From: Pseudomonas sp. URMO17WK12:I2
GTDB lineage: Bacteria > Pseudomonadota > Gammaproteobacteria > Pseudomonadales > Pseudomonadaceae
Reading direction: 5' to 3'
DNA length: 64,000 nucleotides
Assembly (NCBI RefSeq): GCF_003253735.1
Contig: NZ_QKYW01000002.1
Coordinates: 396,367-460,366 of the forward strand
The first letter of the stretch is position 1. Every line of letters starts with the position of its first letter. The notes beneath the pieces are model-generated. The model did not search any database. It had not been told where the DNA came from and was given only the letters and a program-made list of their open reading frames with translations. Positions 8,497 to 17,244 of the stretch are shown piece after piece. The translations under genes and the position numbers were made by a program.

Positions 8497-8640
8497 TCAC
8501 TGGAATACACACCCAGGGCGCCGCTTGAACGACTTAATAGCTCGAACGACAATTTGAATCATGTCATCCCCGTAACGCTCGCCGGCCAGCACCCACACCA
8601 GCGTCTCTGCGTCTGTCTTCAACGACTGTCCCTTCACCAT
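8497..8640 (-). CDS. Possible small protein or gene fragment, 47 residues
   Basis: The frame runs from ATG at 8640 to TGA at 8497 and reads MVKGQSLKTDAETLVWVLAG, followed by ERYGDDMIQIVVRAIKSFKR. The composition looks like a real protein, but there is no ribosome binding site and no family match I can name. It may be a fragment left by the nearby mobile element. Confidence 0.3.
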   Translation of the reverse strand: MVKGQSLKTDAETLVWVLAGERYGDDMIQIVVRAIKSFKRRPGCVFQ

Positions 8641-8731
8641 CTGCACAGCCCACACGCACGACCAAAATCCCAGGCGGTGTGATAATTACCAGCACCTTAC
8701 CCATGACACGTCGCAACCCCGGAGCGGATCG

Positions 8732-8902
8732 ATGCTCATCGATTTAGAGCTAAATTACAACGACATGGAAGCACTGCTCAGACACTGCCACGATTACAAG
8801 CCGCGCAGTGGAGATGCACGAGAAGACCGCAGATTAATGAGTGCGCTCGAAGCGCTGGCAGAGGCGATTGATCTCGCTCGCTTGCACACAGAGCCTGACT
8901 GA
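8732..8902 (+). CDS. Small unknown acidic protein, 56 residues
   Basis: An ATG at 8732 preceded by GGAG opens a 56-codon frame. Its product begins MLIDLELNYNDMEALLRHCH and ends LEALAEAIDLARLHTEPD. The composition is acidic and strongly helical with good codon use. Similar small helical proteins are common on Pseudomonas islands. No family was recognised. Right after it, another frame opening with GTG at about 8916 encodes about 33 residues (TVTGRTIPRKETQLFELKAK) without a clear RBS. Confidence 0.5.
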   Translation: MLIDLELNYNDMEALLRHCHDYKPRSGDAREDRRLMSALEALAEAIDLARLHTEPD

Positions 8903-9385
8903 GGCTGATGCCAACGTGTTGTATGAAACGGTAACGGTCACAGGCAGAACTATCCCGCGAAAAGAAACACAGCTGTTTGAGCTCAAAGCCAAAGTTGCAG
9001 CCTACGGCTGCAAAGGATGACGATTTCCTCCTGCCCCCCGCCCCTGGCCATCACCCTCCAACCCCTCCAGTCAACTCCAGAAGCCAACAGCAGAAAAGCC
9101 TAAAAGCCAAAGTAAAACCGTGGAGTGTCTAGGACTGCGGCGCTCCGAGCTACGCTGCTTTTTCTTTGCTCTCAAATATATAAACTCCGTCGTCTTTAAA
9201 ATTTTTTAGGGGGGAGTTAAAAAAGCCCCAAAAAATGACGGATCTCCGACGACCGGTAGCTTTGTCTGACACTACCCGAGAAATGTTTAGGATTTAGGTC
9301 TGATGCCACTACTGCCGCCAAGTCCAGCTCTCACCATTTTTCTCTGTGGTCGTGGGCAAAATATCGGCACATGAGAAGGAAGAAT
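8903..9385. other. Mostly non-coding gap
   Basis: Apart from the short frame at 8916-9020 there is no supported gene. An A/T-rich run with TTTAAAATTTTTTAGGGGGG lies near 9199-9216. It could be a promoter or terminator remnant, but no clear hairpin pairs with it. Confidence 0.4.
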
Positions 9386-9895
9386 ATGGAGCAGTCCGTG
9401 ATGACCAATCCCCTCGTTACGCTGCCGCCCGAAGACGGGCGTGCGCAGGTGTCCGAGCTCGTGGAGCAGGCAAAGCGAGTTGCTGTCCGGTACCGACAAC
9501 TAACTGGCAAGCCGCTAGGGATCACGGGAGAGATTGCTGAATGCGAAGCTGCTGCGATCCTTGGCTTGGATTTACATGCAGCACGTACAGCCGGCTATGA
9601 CGCCACAGAGATGAGAGATGGGATCGCTGTCCGAGTGCAAATCAAAGGACGCGTGATTGGCAATCCGAAAAAAATCACTGGCCGTGTCGGCGCCATCGAC
9701 CTCAGACAGCCTTTCGACGTCGTTCAGCTGGTTCTTTTGGACTGCGACTTTAACGCGTTCGCCATCTATGAAGCCGCAAGACCGGCTGTGGAGACTTTAA
9801 TCACGAGGCCGGGCTCGAAAGCACGCAACGAGCGAGGGTCGGTTGGGATACCTCAATTCAAAGCGATCGCACGATTACGCTGGTCGCGCCCGTGA
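9386..9895 (+). CDS. Putative PD-(D/E)xK-fold protein of unknown role
   Basis: This 169-residue soluble protein has a layout suggesting a restriction-endonuclease fold. GITGEIAECEAAAILGL (about residues 47-63) gives the helical Glu, AGYDATEMRDG gives the Asp, and VRVQIKGR gives the Q-x-K catalytic pair. Proteins of this type are often found as orphan nuclease-like genes or DNA-modification partners. The ATG at 9386 is chosen because AGAAGGAAG lies just upstream; an in-frame ATG at 9371 has nothing before it. It is convergent with the next gene (12 bases between stops). The nuclease assignment rests on motif spacing only. Confidence 0.55.
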   Translation: MEQSVMTNPLVTLPPEDGRAQVSELVEQAKRVAVRYRQLTGKPLGITGEIAECEAAAILGLDLHAARTAGYDATEMRDGIAVRVQIKGRVIGNPKKITGRVGAIDLRQPFDVVQLVLLDCDFNAFAIYEAARPAVETLITRPGSKARNERGSVGIPQFKAIARLRWSRP

Positions 9896-9907
9896 GCGCG
9901 GTCACCT

Positions 9908-10414
9908 TTAGCGGTTATCGCCAGCCAGCTTCATCACCCGATAGTCCTGAACCAAGACCAACTGTTTCATCATCTCGAAATCAGGGTGGTCACCCATGTG
10001 CTTTCGCAGCTCCTCGAAAGCACTGGTCGACAGGGCAATCGCGTATTTCCTCGTCTCACCTTGGGCTAGGTGGGGGATATTGAGCGCAATCGCATCGAAA
10101 AGCCCCTGCGCCGCCTCACGCTCAAGGCTCTGTACGCGCTCCTCACTAGGCGGAGTGAAGTCGAGCGTTGCCCGAATCATCCCCATCGCCATCTCGTTCA
10201 GTTCTCGGATCTGAACCCTGCTCGATTCCGAGAAAGGGATTGCTTCGTTGTGCGCAAGGTCGGTGAGGCCGCATAGCCGATCAATCTGGGCATGGATGTC
10301 ACCTTTCTCCGTCGAGCCGCTCTTGTCCTTTACCAGATACCTGAGCTGATCCAGCTCTTCAGCGATGGCCGCGACGATGGAAGCTTCCCAAGCTGAAGCC
10401 TGCTGGTTGAACAT
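9908..10414 (-). CDS. Unknown helical cytoplasmic protein
   Basis: This 168-residue protein has no signal peptide or membrane helix. It is rich in helix-forming segments (ASIVAAIAEELDQLRYLVKD, EERVQSLEREAAQGLFDAI). A strong AGGAGGT precedes the ATG at 10414, so it is very likely translated. I do not recognise the family. It is convergent with the PD-(D/E)xK-like gene. Confidence 0.65.
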   Translation of the reverse strand: MFNQQASAWEASIVAAIAEELDQLRYLVKDKSGSTEKGDIHAQIDRLCGLTDLAHNEAIPFSESSRVQIRELNEMAMGMIRATLDFTPPSEERVQSLEREAAQGLFDAIALNIPHLAQGETRKYAIALSTSAFEELRKHMGDHPDFEMMKQLVLVQDYRVMKLAGDNR

Positions 10415-10610
10415 GTTCTACCTCCTGCCATGTGGACTGGCGATATTACGCTCACTGCGGGGCTTCCGGTAATTCGTGAGAGGCTTGTGTAGCTGCTAAT
10501 TGGTAACGATCTCAACAGGCAGAAACCGGCCAAAGGCGGACATTCGCCTTTAGCCGAATGGGAGAGAATTCCTCTGCTTTCTACTTGGTACAATGATCCA
10601 GCACCCGTTC

Positions 10611-11555
10611 TTACACCTTCGCCCGTTCCGGGCTACACGCTCCGGCTGCCTCCGATGGCAAGCCATCTGCACACCGTCCTGAAGGACGGATTATCCTCCC
10701 CTCCTTACGCGCGATCCTGAGCTCCGTGACTGCAATGCCCAGAAGGATTAGCGCCGCCCCTGCAAGTCTTTCAGGGGGCAAACGATCTCCAGCGAGAAAA
10801 TAACCAAAAGCCCCACTAAACACAGGTTCGCAAATAAGTATTAGGGCGACCTTTTCAGGGGCAAGCACAGCCTGAGCGCGATTTTGAATGGCGTAAGCCA
10901 AGGCTGTAGCGAACAGCGCCAGCGAAATTATCGTAACTGTCGTAGGGAGCGCGCCGGGAAAAGAAAACTGGTTACCGGCTAAGCTCCATATCAAAGAAAG
11001 CGAGCCAACCAGCCCTAGCTGGATTGAAGTTGATGCCATGGAAATGGCGGGTGTTGTGAACGTTGAGACAATCACAATGTGTAATGCGAAGCATGCCGCA
11101 CACCCCAAAATCAGTAGATCACCATAGTGCAGCGCGAATCCGTCAAGACTCAGTAAACCGAGCCCAAATACGGCAATCACTGTTCCTGCAGACTGCTTAG
11201 GACTTGGGCGTCCTTTACCTATGAGATAAATAAACAATGGAGTGAAAACTGTGCACAAGCCCGTGATGAACCCTGCATTGGAGGGCGTGGTGAGGGCTGT
11301 CCCTGAAGTCTGCAGTGAGAAAGCGACAAAGAGGACTATTCCGGCAAATACCGCACTCGCCCAATCACGCCGCCTCAAATATCGAAATGAGCGGATTGAA
11401 AATGGAATGAGCGCTAAAGCCGCTAAGGTAAACATCCATGCGTTCAGCGTGGATGGGGCCATGACTGTCAGCGTTTCGTGCTTAGCTACAAAGCTCCAGC
11501 CCCAGACAGCTGTGACCAGTAAAAGCCCGGTTGACCAGAAGGTTCTGTATGACAT
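10611..11555 (-). CDS. DMT-family (EamA) transporter
   Basis: This 314-residue inner-membrane protein has about ten helices arranged as two EamA repeats. The first repeat opens GLLLVTAVWGWSFVAKHETL, and the second begins near residue 150 (GDLLILGCAACFALHI). Family members export metabolites, amino acids or drugs; the substrate is not predictable here. The conserved ALFATALAYAIQNRAQ and the ICEPVFSGAFGYFLAGDRLP segment are typical of the 10-TMS drug/metabolite exporter group. It is transcribed leftwards. AGGGA precedes the ATG. Confidence 0.88.
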   Translation of the reverse strand: MSYRTFWSTGLLLVTAVWGWSFVAKHETLTVMAPSTLNAWMFTLAALALIPFSIRSFRYLRRRDWASAVFAGIVLFVAFSLQTSGTALTTPSNAGFITGLCTVFTPLFIYLIGKGRPSPKQSAGTVIAVFGLGLLSLDGFALHYGDLLILGCAACFALHIVIVSTFTTPAISMASTSIQLGLVGSLSLIWSLAGNQFSFPGALPTTVTIISLALFATALAYAIQNRAQAVLAPEKVALILICEPVFSGAFGYFLAGDRLPPERLAGAALILLGIAVTELRIARKEGRIIRPSGRCADGLPSEAAGACSPERAKV

Positions 11556-12012
11556 AGCTGTCCCTAGGCAGGCATTTATACCGAATGCCTTACCAAGAAG
11601 TGTATGTCAGCGGTACCCAGAATCTTCTACGGTAATTCAGTAAAAGGATGTTAGCAATCACGAACGCTGATGCTGGCGACTTGACTTGGAACCTCAAGAT
11701 TTACAGGAGATCAACAAGCGTCACCGTGCCGAATGACCATTCAAGTAGATCTCTTTTCCAGCGATTTACCGTTCACCCGTTGCCACTGTGAAGGAAGATC
11801 CCTCACCACCCTTTCGGGGTATTTGCCTGAGTCAGGCAAGATGATTTTGGCGGACGCTTACACTATTTCTAAACTGGGCGCTTATGGAGCTTTGTCCTAA
11901 AGACGCGGGGCAAGAGAATCTCCGCCCCTTCAACTCGGCAACAGGTTCATCTCCTGGGAAAAGGTGATCGGCACCTGTGCCACGAAACGGCCGTCACCTG
12001 CCAGGCTCAACG
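11556..12012. other. Intergenic region between DMT and MFS genes
   Basis: No gene is supported. A MerR-operator-like word (CTTGGAACCTCAAG) occurs near 11686-11699, but no divergent gene uses it. The stretch may be debris from a lost regulator. Confidence 0.4.
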
Positions 12013-13158
12013 CTATTTGTATGATGCGATCTTGGCGCCGCAGAGGACGAGGATCAGTAACGCTGAGGTGAAGAGCAAAGAGAAGCTCAGGGACGTGGCA
12101 TGAGCGATAAATCCAATCGCAGCCGGCCCCATCAGTATGCCTAGGTAGCCGATCGCATTGATGACTGCCAGAGCTTGAGCGACGGGCATAACCGTCTGAT
12201 GCCCCGCCTTGGAGCAAAATATCGGAACGAGATTTGAGATTCCTAATCCGACGAGTACGAACCCCAAAACCGAAACTATCCAATGGTCGACGCCCACCGC
12301 CAACGTCATGCCGCCCATTGCCAATACGCTTCCTACCAGTAGCACTGCTCGCGAGCCGACTTTGCTTACGATCCAATCGCCTAACAGTCTCCCCACTGCC
12401 ATGGTCACCGAAAACGCGGCGTACCCGATGCCCGCAATATTAGGCTCCACGTCCCGGTTCGAAGTCAGATAGACGGCACTCCAGTCGAGCATAGAACCTT
12501 CAACCAGGAAAGCGATGAAGCACAGCCCCGCCAATAGCAACACCAGCTTGGTTGGCTTCATTTTGGCTGGCGCCCCCTCAAGCTCCGCGAACGGGAGCAT
12601 GTGACGACCAAGAGATAAGAGCGCCACGCCCAATCCAAGAGCTAACATAAGGATTGACTGTACGGGATTGAGGCCTAGCCAGAGTAGTAGGCTTACCGTA
12701 CCCGCGCCGAAAATATTTCCGACGCTGGCTAGCCCATGAAAGCCAGACATCATTTGCTTGCCGTAGTGGCGCTCAACAAGCGAGCCTTGAAGATTCATGT
12801 TTACATCGGCTGTACCGATGGCGGCCCCAAACAGAAACAAAAAAGTCAAGAGTGCCCAATATGAAGTAGCAGTTGCCAGGCCAATAAGGGCAACAGCGGT
12901 AACAGCGCTTGCAACATAGACAGTAGTTCTGCAGCCAATTCGATTCGCTAAACGGGCCACAAACGGCATCATGCACATTGATCCGGTACCAAGGCCCAGG
13001 AGTAGCAGACCAAGTTCCGCCTCACCTATCTGCGCCCTTTCCTTAGCAAATGGAACCAAGGGCGCCCATGCGCCCATACAAGATCCCGCTAGGAAGAATG
13101 CATATCTGGAAGCAGATAGCGTGCTAGAGGTAAAAAAAGCTTGTTCCTTACTATTCAT
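12013..13158 (-). CDS. MFS transporter (YbjJ/fucose-permease-like)
   Basis: This 381-residue protein has twelve predicted membrane helices. The segments AFFLAGSCMGAWAPLVPFAK near residue 20 and GIGYAAFSVTMAVGRLLGDW near residue 250 match the YbjJ/FucP-like branch of the major facilitator superfamily. These exporters or sugar permeases are poorly characterised. The gene is 625 bases away from, and divergent to, a TetR gene with palindromic operators. Control by that regulator is possible but the distance is long. The start codon ATG at 13158 has only a weak AGG upstream. Confidence 0.85.
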   Translation of the reverse strand: MNSKEQAFFTSSTLSASRYAFFLAGSCMGAWAPLVPFAKERAQIGEAELGLLLLGLGTGSMCMMPFVARLANRIGCRTTVYVASAVTAVALIGLATATSYWALLTFLFLFGAAIGTADVNMNLQGSLVERHYGKQMMSGFHGLASVGNIFGAGTVSLLLWLGLNPVQSILMLALGLGVALLSLGRHMLPFAELEGAPAKMKPTKLVLLLAGLCFIAFLVEGSMLDWSAVYLTSNRDVEPNIAGIGYAAFSVTMAVGRLLGDWIVSKVGSRAVLLVGSVLAMGGMTLAVGVDHWIVSVLGFVLVGLGISNLVPIFCSKAGHQTVMPVAQALAVINAIGYLGILMGPAAIGFIAHATSLSFSLLFTSALLILVLCGAKIASYK

Positions 13159-13442
13159 CTAATAAAGCCTGTAGTTGGCAAACAGACGCCATGCCCGCAA
13201 CTTATGTCGCAGACTGTTAATAAAAAATTGCTGACGCACGCGATCTTGAGGGCGAGGCCCATTTTTCACAGATGTAGCGCTCAAAAGTAAAAGACGCCCG
13301 GTGGGTAGCCGAGTTTTTCGCCGGCATCTTTGCCGAGACGCTTCAGCGCGCAGCCGCATTGGCAATAGCTGCTTTCCGTTTCGTGATTAAATTAATTCCA
13401 CGTGCGTCGGAAATCATTCCGCATGGCATCGTCAGCGGCAAT

Positions 13443-13538
13443 TTATCGAATCACGCGACAAGAATTTCCTACCGCAATGACATTCACCGTGATGTCTTTA
13501 ACTACTACGCTGCCGGCACCAATGTCTTCGTCTTCTAC
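13443..13538 (-). pseudogene. C-terminal remnant of a hexapeptide-repeat acetyltransferase
   Basis: On the minus strand the frame reads EDEDIGAGSVVVKDI, then NVIAVGNSCRVIR and stop. This matches the closing coil of maltose/galactoside O-acetyltransferases (consensus IGAGSVVTKDIP, NVVAAGNPCRVIR). Everything upstream is gone, and in-frame stops occur just before it. About 30 codons survive. Confidence 0.6.
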
Positions 13539-13664
13539 CTAAAAGCAATAAGCGATTCGTCGAAATTTGCGTCATACAAAAACCATCAATAACACCGGGG
13601 CAATTTGTTCATCCAAGAAGTTTCCTTTCAAGGAGGGATTCGTTTTAGCCTCTGCTCAGCACCA

Positions 13665-13688
13665 GAAACCGTACAGATGTACGGTTTC
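13665..13688. promoter_or_regulatory. Perfect palindrome, candidate TetR operator 1
   Basis: The arms GAAACCGTACA and TGTACGGTTTC are exact reverse complements around a 2-base centre. The core half-site CGTACA is shared with the second palindrome 33 bases downstream. It lies 96 bases upstream of the TetR-family ATG. Confidence 0.75.
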
Positions 13689-13720
13689 TATCCTACCGTG
13701 AGCGCTGACTGAGGTCAATG

Positions 13721-13742
13721 AAATCGTACATTTGTACGATTT
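13721..13742. promoter_or_regulatory. Perfect palindrome, candidate TetR operator 2
   Basis: The arms AAATCGTACA and TGTACGATTT are exact reverse complements around TT. The palindrome overlaps the expected promoter of the TetR-family gene, 42 bases before its ATG. Centre-to-centre distance from operator 1 is 55 bases. Confidence 0.8.
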
Positions 13743-13783
13743 GACACCCTATGCTAATGTCACCGGCTGAGATAGGAGTATGC

Positions 13784-14335
13784 ATGAAGACTGAGAAACG
13801 TAAGACTTGGCAGCAAGACCCTAATCGTAGGGAGCATATCCTCAAGGTCACCCTCGACTGCATCGAACTTCACGGGATTGCATGCACAACGTACCGAAAA
13901 ATTTCCGAATTGTCGGGCGTACCTCTCGGTTCACTTACACACTACTTCCCGAGCATGCAGGAGCTACTGCTGGAGGCATTTCAGCTGTTGGCTCAATGCG
14001 TATCTACTCGATTTGCGGCTGCAATTCGAATAGCAAAGAATAACGAAGACGCCTGCCATGCGATCGTGGATGTTATCTTTGAAAAATCCACATTCGGCAC
14101 TAGAACAATCCAACTGACTTGCGAGCTCTATAGTTTTGCGTGTCGTAGCCCTGTTATGAAGAATGTTATGAAAGACTGGATGCTTGAAATCAGAGGATCA
14201 CTCGAACTCTATTTCTCCCCCTTGTCAGCAGTCGCGCTTGATGCTTTGATTGAAGGAATCATTCTTCATCGATCAGTAATTCCCATTGCTCGTGAAGACG
14301 CTTACAAAATGATAGTTAGGCTGTCGGATTTGTAA
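13784..14335 (+). CDS. TetR/AcrR-family transcriptional repressor
   Basis: This 183-residue protein has an N-terminal HTH at about residues 15-60 (REHILKVTLDCIELHG, TYRKISELSGVPLGSLTHYF) and a helical ligand-binding domain behind it. The tyrosine/histidine pair LTHYFPS is the usual end of the recognition helix. GGAG precedes the ATG at 13784; a longer in-frame version from 13751 lacks a binding site. Two perfect palindromes just upstream are its likely operators, so autorepression is expected. The nearby MFS exporter (12013-13158) is the best candidate target. Its ligand is unknown. Confidence 0.9.
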   Translation: MKTEKRKTWQQDPNRREHILKVTLDCIELHGIACTTYRKISELSGVPLGSLTHYFPSMQELLLEAFQLLAQCVSTRFAAAIRIAKNNEDACHAIVDVIFEKSTFGTRTIQLTCELYSFACRSPVMKNVMKDWMLEIRGSLELYFSPLSAVALDALIEGIILHRSVIPIAREDAYKMIVRLSDL

Positions 14336-14389
14336 TAGTAATTAGTGTTAGACAGAATGAAGAAGTCGTTACCTACAGAATATCCATGC

Positions 14390-14503
14390 TTATCCGGGAA
14401 CGGTAACCGTAGCCACATCACCCTTCGTCGATGAGTCGAACATGATGGCCTCCGGGTGGCATACCCATATTGGTTCATCGCCTGAGACGGCCATGCTAGA
14501 CAT
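14390..14503 (-). CDS. Possible 37-residue ORF, probably a remnant
   Basis: The frame from ATG 14503 to TAA 14390 reads MSSMAVSGDEPIWVCHPEAI, then MFDSSTKGDVATVTVPG. GGGG precedes the ATG. No family was recognised. The surrounding 14336-14823 stretch otherwise shows no gene, so this may be a fragment of a degraded gene. Confidence 0.25.
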   Translation of the reverse strand: MSSMAVSGDEPIWVCHPEAIMFDSSTKGDVATVTVPG

Positions 14504-14823
14504 CCCCGCTCTTGATACCTGGGGAGCCACCGTAGAAAATTGCAATGTGTAACCCTCCCTAGGATTCTCGGTATAAAAAATCTACGCTTGAGGTTTCTTG
14601 CTGCTTGTAGGGACGGTGCTAAAAGAGCTGTGGGACGTCAGAACCCCCAAAGGCGTGACCTTTACGCCTGTAGATCCGACGTCCCTGGTACCTACCGTTA
14701 ATCCAGCGCTCGTAGATCACTACGCTGTGTTTCGGCTCAGAGTTCATCGCATGCGTATATTCGAATATGAATATTATTGACGTTATTGACTATGATAGCG
14801 GTAGCGTATGAGCGTCCGCTTTT

Positions 14824-16488
14824 GGCCCAGAGTGTGTAAAAACGCCCGGACATACCCTTGCTATGATTTCTGAGAACTTCATCGCAAGGGAAGCCCATGA
14901 AACGGTTTATCCAGGGTGAGCACCGAGGGCAAAGCACCTTACTTCCCGAGAGGCTCGACGACTACGTCAGCGATTCCAACCCGGTACGGGTGGTTGATGT
15001 CTTCGTCGATGAACTCGACTTGGCCAAGCTGGGTTTTGATGGCGTCATTCCAGCCAAAACCGGCAGACCGGCATACCACCCTGCGATCCTCCTGAAGATC
15101 TATATCTACGGCTATCTGAACCGCATCCAATCGAGCCGACGCCTTGAGCGAGAAGCTCAGCGCAACATCGAATTGATGTGGTTAACCGGGCGCTTGATGC
15201 CCGACTTCAAAACCATCGCCAACTTCCGAAAAGACAACAGCAAAGCCATTCGCGGCGCGTGCCGCCAGTTCGTTGTGCTGTGCCAGCAGCTGGGGCTGTT
15301 TAGCGAAAACCTAGTGGCCATCGACGGGAGCAAATTCAAGGCAGTGAACAACCGCGACCGCAATTTCACCAGCGCCAAACTGAAGCGGCGAATGGAAGAA
15401 ATCGAGTCGAGCATCAACCGTTACCTGACCTCCCTTGATGCAGCTGATCGGCAAGTGCCAAGCGCCGCTGAGCCAGATGTTACGCGCCTGGAAGAGAAAA
15501 TCGCCAAGCTCAAAGCTCAGATGAAAGAGCTTCAGGCAATCGAATCTCAGCTCAACGACTCTCCAGACAAACAGGTTTCACTGACTGACCCCGATGCCCG
15601 CTCGATGATGACGCGTGGCGATGGCATCGTCGGCTACAACGTGCAGACGGCGGTCGATACCCAGCACCATTTGATCGTTGCTCACGAGGTCACGAACGTT
15701 GGCTCTGACCGCGACCAACTCAGCTCAATGGCTAAGCAGGCGCGGGAAGCCATTGGTTCAGAAACGCTGTCGGTCGTGGCTGATCGAGGCTACTTCAAAA
15801 GCGAGGAAATCCTGGCCTGCCATGATGCAAAAATTACCGCCTATGTACCCAAACCGATGACTTCAGGAGCTAAAGCGGACGGGCGTTTCAACAAAGATGC
15901 CTTCGTTTTTAACGCAGCTAAAAATGAATACGTTTGCCCAGCTGGTGAGGCATTGATTTGGCGTTTCTCCAGCGTCGAGAAAGGCCTGAACATGCACTGC
16001 TACTGGAGTTCGAACTGCCAGAGCTGCGCCCTGAAAACTCAGTGCACGCCGAGCAAGCAGCGACGAGTGCGGCGTTGGGAGCATGAAGCCGTGCTAGACG
16101 AAATGCAGAACCGGCTGAACCATGCGCCGGACATGATGCGAGTCCGAAAGCGCACTGTTGAGCATCCCTTCGGGACGCTCAAACAATGGATGGGATCCAC
16201 ACATTTCCTCACACGTAGGCTGGCCGGCGTCAGCGCGGAGATGAGTCTGAATGTGCTCGCCTACAACATGAAGCGGGTCATGAGAATCATCGGTGCCGAA
16301 GGCTTGTTGAAGGCAATGGCGGTGTAAAAGCCCCCGGCTTTTACTGCTCCAGGTGGAGCTAAAACGCTTCATAAGCGCTCCGGAGCGTTACCGGTGCTGA
16401 TCGTGGCAAATACGTGGGCAATCGACTCGCCCAACTGCGCTGGGCCGAGGCATCCACGATACGAAAGTGTTTTTACACACTCTGGGCC
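14824..16488 (+). mobile_element. IS1182-family insertion sequence
   Basis: This complete element of about 1.66 kb is bounded by inverted repeats: CAGAGTGTGTAAAAAC at the left and its exact complement at the right (16 bp). GGCC lies directly outside each end, consistent with a 4-bp target duplication or a palindromic target. It encodes one transposase. The outer DNA on both sides is one split copy of the palindromic repeat (CCGCTTTTGGCC left, GGCCGGAAGC right). Two MITE-like elements share its right terminus. Confidence 0.88.
14897..16327 (+). CDS. tnp: IS1182-family transposase
   Basis: This 476-residue protein has the N-terminal DUF772 domain (MKRFIQGEHRGQSTLLPERL, YHPAILLKIYIYGYLNRIQS). 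It also has a DDE catalytic domain. The first acid is in VAIDGSKFKAVN, the second near VVADRGYFKSEEI, and the Glu in RKRTVEHPFGTLKQWMG near the C-terminus. A Cys-rich patch (CYWSSNCQSCALKTQC) near residue 370 is typical of the family. The coding frame is intact, so the element is probably active. The ATG at 14897 follows AAGGGAAG. Confidence 0.92.
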   Translation: MKRFIQGEHRGQSTLLPERLDDYVSDSNPVRVVDVFVDELDLAKLGFDGVIPAKTGRPAYHPAILLKIYIYGYLNRIQSSRRLEREAQRNIELMWLTGRLMPDFKTIANFRKDNSKAIRGACRQFVVLCQQLGLFSENLVAIDGSKFKAVNNRDRNFTSAKLKRRMEEIESSINRYLTSLDAADRQVPSAAEPDVTRLEEKIAKLKAQMKELQAIESQLNDSPDKQVSLTDPDARSMMTRGDGIVGYNVQTAVDTQHHLIVAHEVTNVGSDRDQLSSMAKQAREAIGSETLSVVADRGYFKSEEILACHDAKITAYVPKPMTSGAKADGRFNKDAFVFNAAKNEYVCPAGEALIWRFSSVEKGLNMHCYWSSNCQSCALKTQCTPSKQRRVRRWEHEAVLDEMQNRLNHAPDMMRVRKRTVEHPFGTLKQWMGSTHFLTRRLAGVSAEMSLNVLAYNMKRVMRIIGAEGLLKAMAV

Positions 16489-16532
16489 GGAAGCAGTAAG
16501 TCGTCACCGGCAGCAGTCGGCCAGAAACGGAC
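16485..16532. repeat. Half of a palindromic repeat split by the IS
   Basis: The sequence GGCCGGAAGCAGTAAG, CACCGGCAGCAGTCGGCC and AGAAACGGAC is the right half of the dispersed repeat. Its left half (GTCCGCTTTTGGCC) lies at 14814-14827 on the other side of the IS. Confidence 0.6.
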
Positions 16533-16545
16533 ATCCTGCTGTAGC

Positions 16546-17202
16546 TCAGTGCGCTGGGTCAGACGTCCGCTTGTAAGGTGGATCAACAGGGGGGAAACAG
16601 TCTTTGAACTCGGCGTAAATGCCAGCCATTTTTCCTGCCTCCGGTGGGACGCCAGCAAGGATCAGAAGCAGGTTCCCCGCAATTCCGAGCAGCCCATTCG
16701 AATGCCGTATCTCCATCAGAACCAGCTCTAACGGGAAACCCTTTCCGTGTCGATTCACTGCATGGATGCCCCCGTGCACAAATGAACTCAGAGGCCGCCA
16801 CGAGTAGTGCTTGAACTCCTTGAGATGCGTCACCGGAGCGTGCGGTGCCTTCTCCTCAATCGCCTCTAACATTTGGCTGAGCATGGGGATTTTGCTGGCT
16901 TGCTTAGCTGTTTCCTCAGTGAGCTCAGCAAGCATTAATTCAGCTTGGCTATCTGTCGCCACGTAAAGTGCCCAGAGCGCGCGAACAAGGGATTCATACT
17001 GAACCCGAAGGAGAGCAGCGGCAGATGTGTACAAGCCTGCTGCCACCAGATGCTTCACGCTTTGAGCATGCTCAAATCCCAGGCTAGCGAGTGACCTAGC
17101 TGCTCGGAGGCGATTGGTACCATCAAACAGTGGCAGTGCTAAGAAACTAGCAAGCCGGCCTTCTAGTAGCGCCGAGCGTGCGAGCAATTGATCAATGACC
17201 AT
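16546..17202 (-). CDS. Unknown helical protein (DUF6988-like)
   Basis: This 218-residue soluble protein consists almost entirely of helices. Conserved-looking features are ARSLASLGFEHAQSVKHLVA, RVQYESLVRALWALYVAT, a YSWRPLSSFVHGGIHAVNRH stretch (about residues 137-156), and a hydrophobic segment (LLGIAGNLLLILAGV). This layout resembles the DUF6988/AbiV-like helical families often found in accessory regions, but I cannot confirm the assignment. The RBS is weak. It lies between the IS and the truncated integrase. Confidence 0.6.
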   Translation of the reverse strand: MVIDQLLARSALLEGRLASFLALPLFDGTNRLRAARSLASLGFEHAQSVKHLVAAGLYTSAAALLRVQYESLVRALWALYVATDSQAELMLAELTEETAKQASKIPMLSQMLEAIEEKAPHAPVTHLKEFKHYSWRPLSSFVHGGIHAVNRHGKGFPLELVLMEIRHSNGLLGIAGNLLLILAGVPPEAGKMAGIYAEFKDCFPPVDPPYKRTSDPAH

Positions 17203-17244
17203 TTCGAGTCTGCCTGATGAGATTCCTTATGCCGGGGATTCTAC

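Noticed and set aside
11680..11705. MerR-type promoter word near CTTGGAACCTCAAG
   Set aside because: No adjacent MerR or metal-resistance gene uses it and the spacing to any -10 is wrong.
13159..13442. Short protein-like runs (for example RLGKDAGEKLGYPPGVFYF on the minus strand)
   Set aside because: They are fragments without start, RBS or family match; mentioned only as possible debris next to the acetyltransferase relic.
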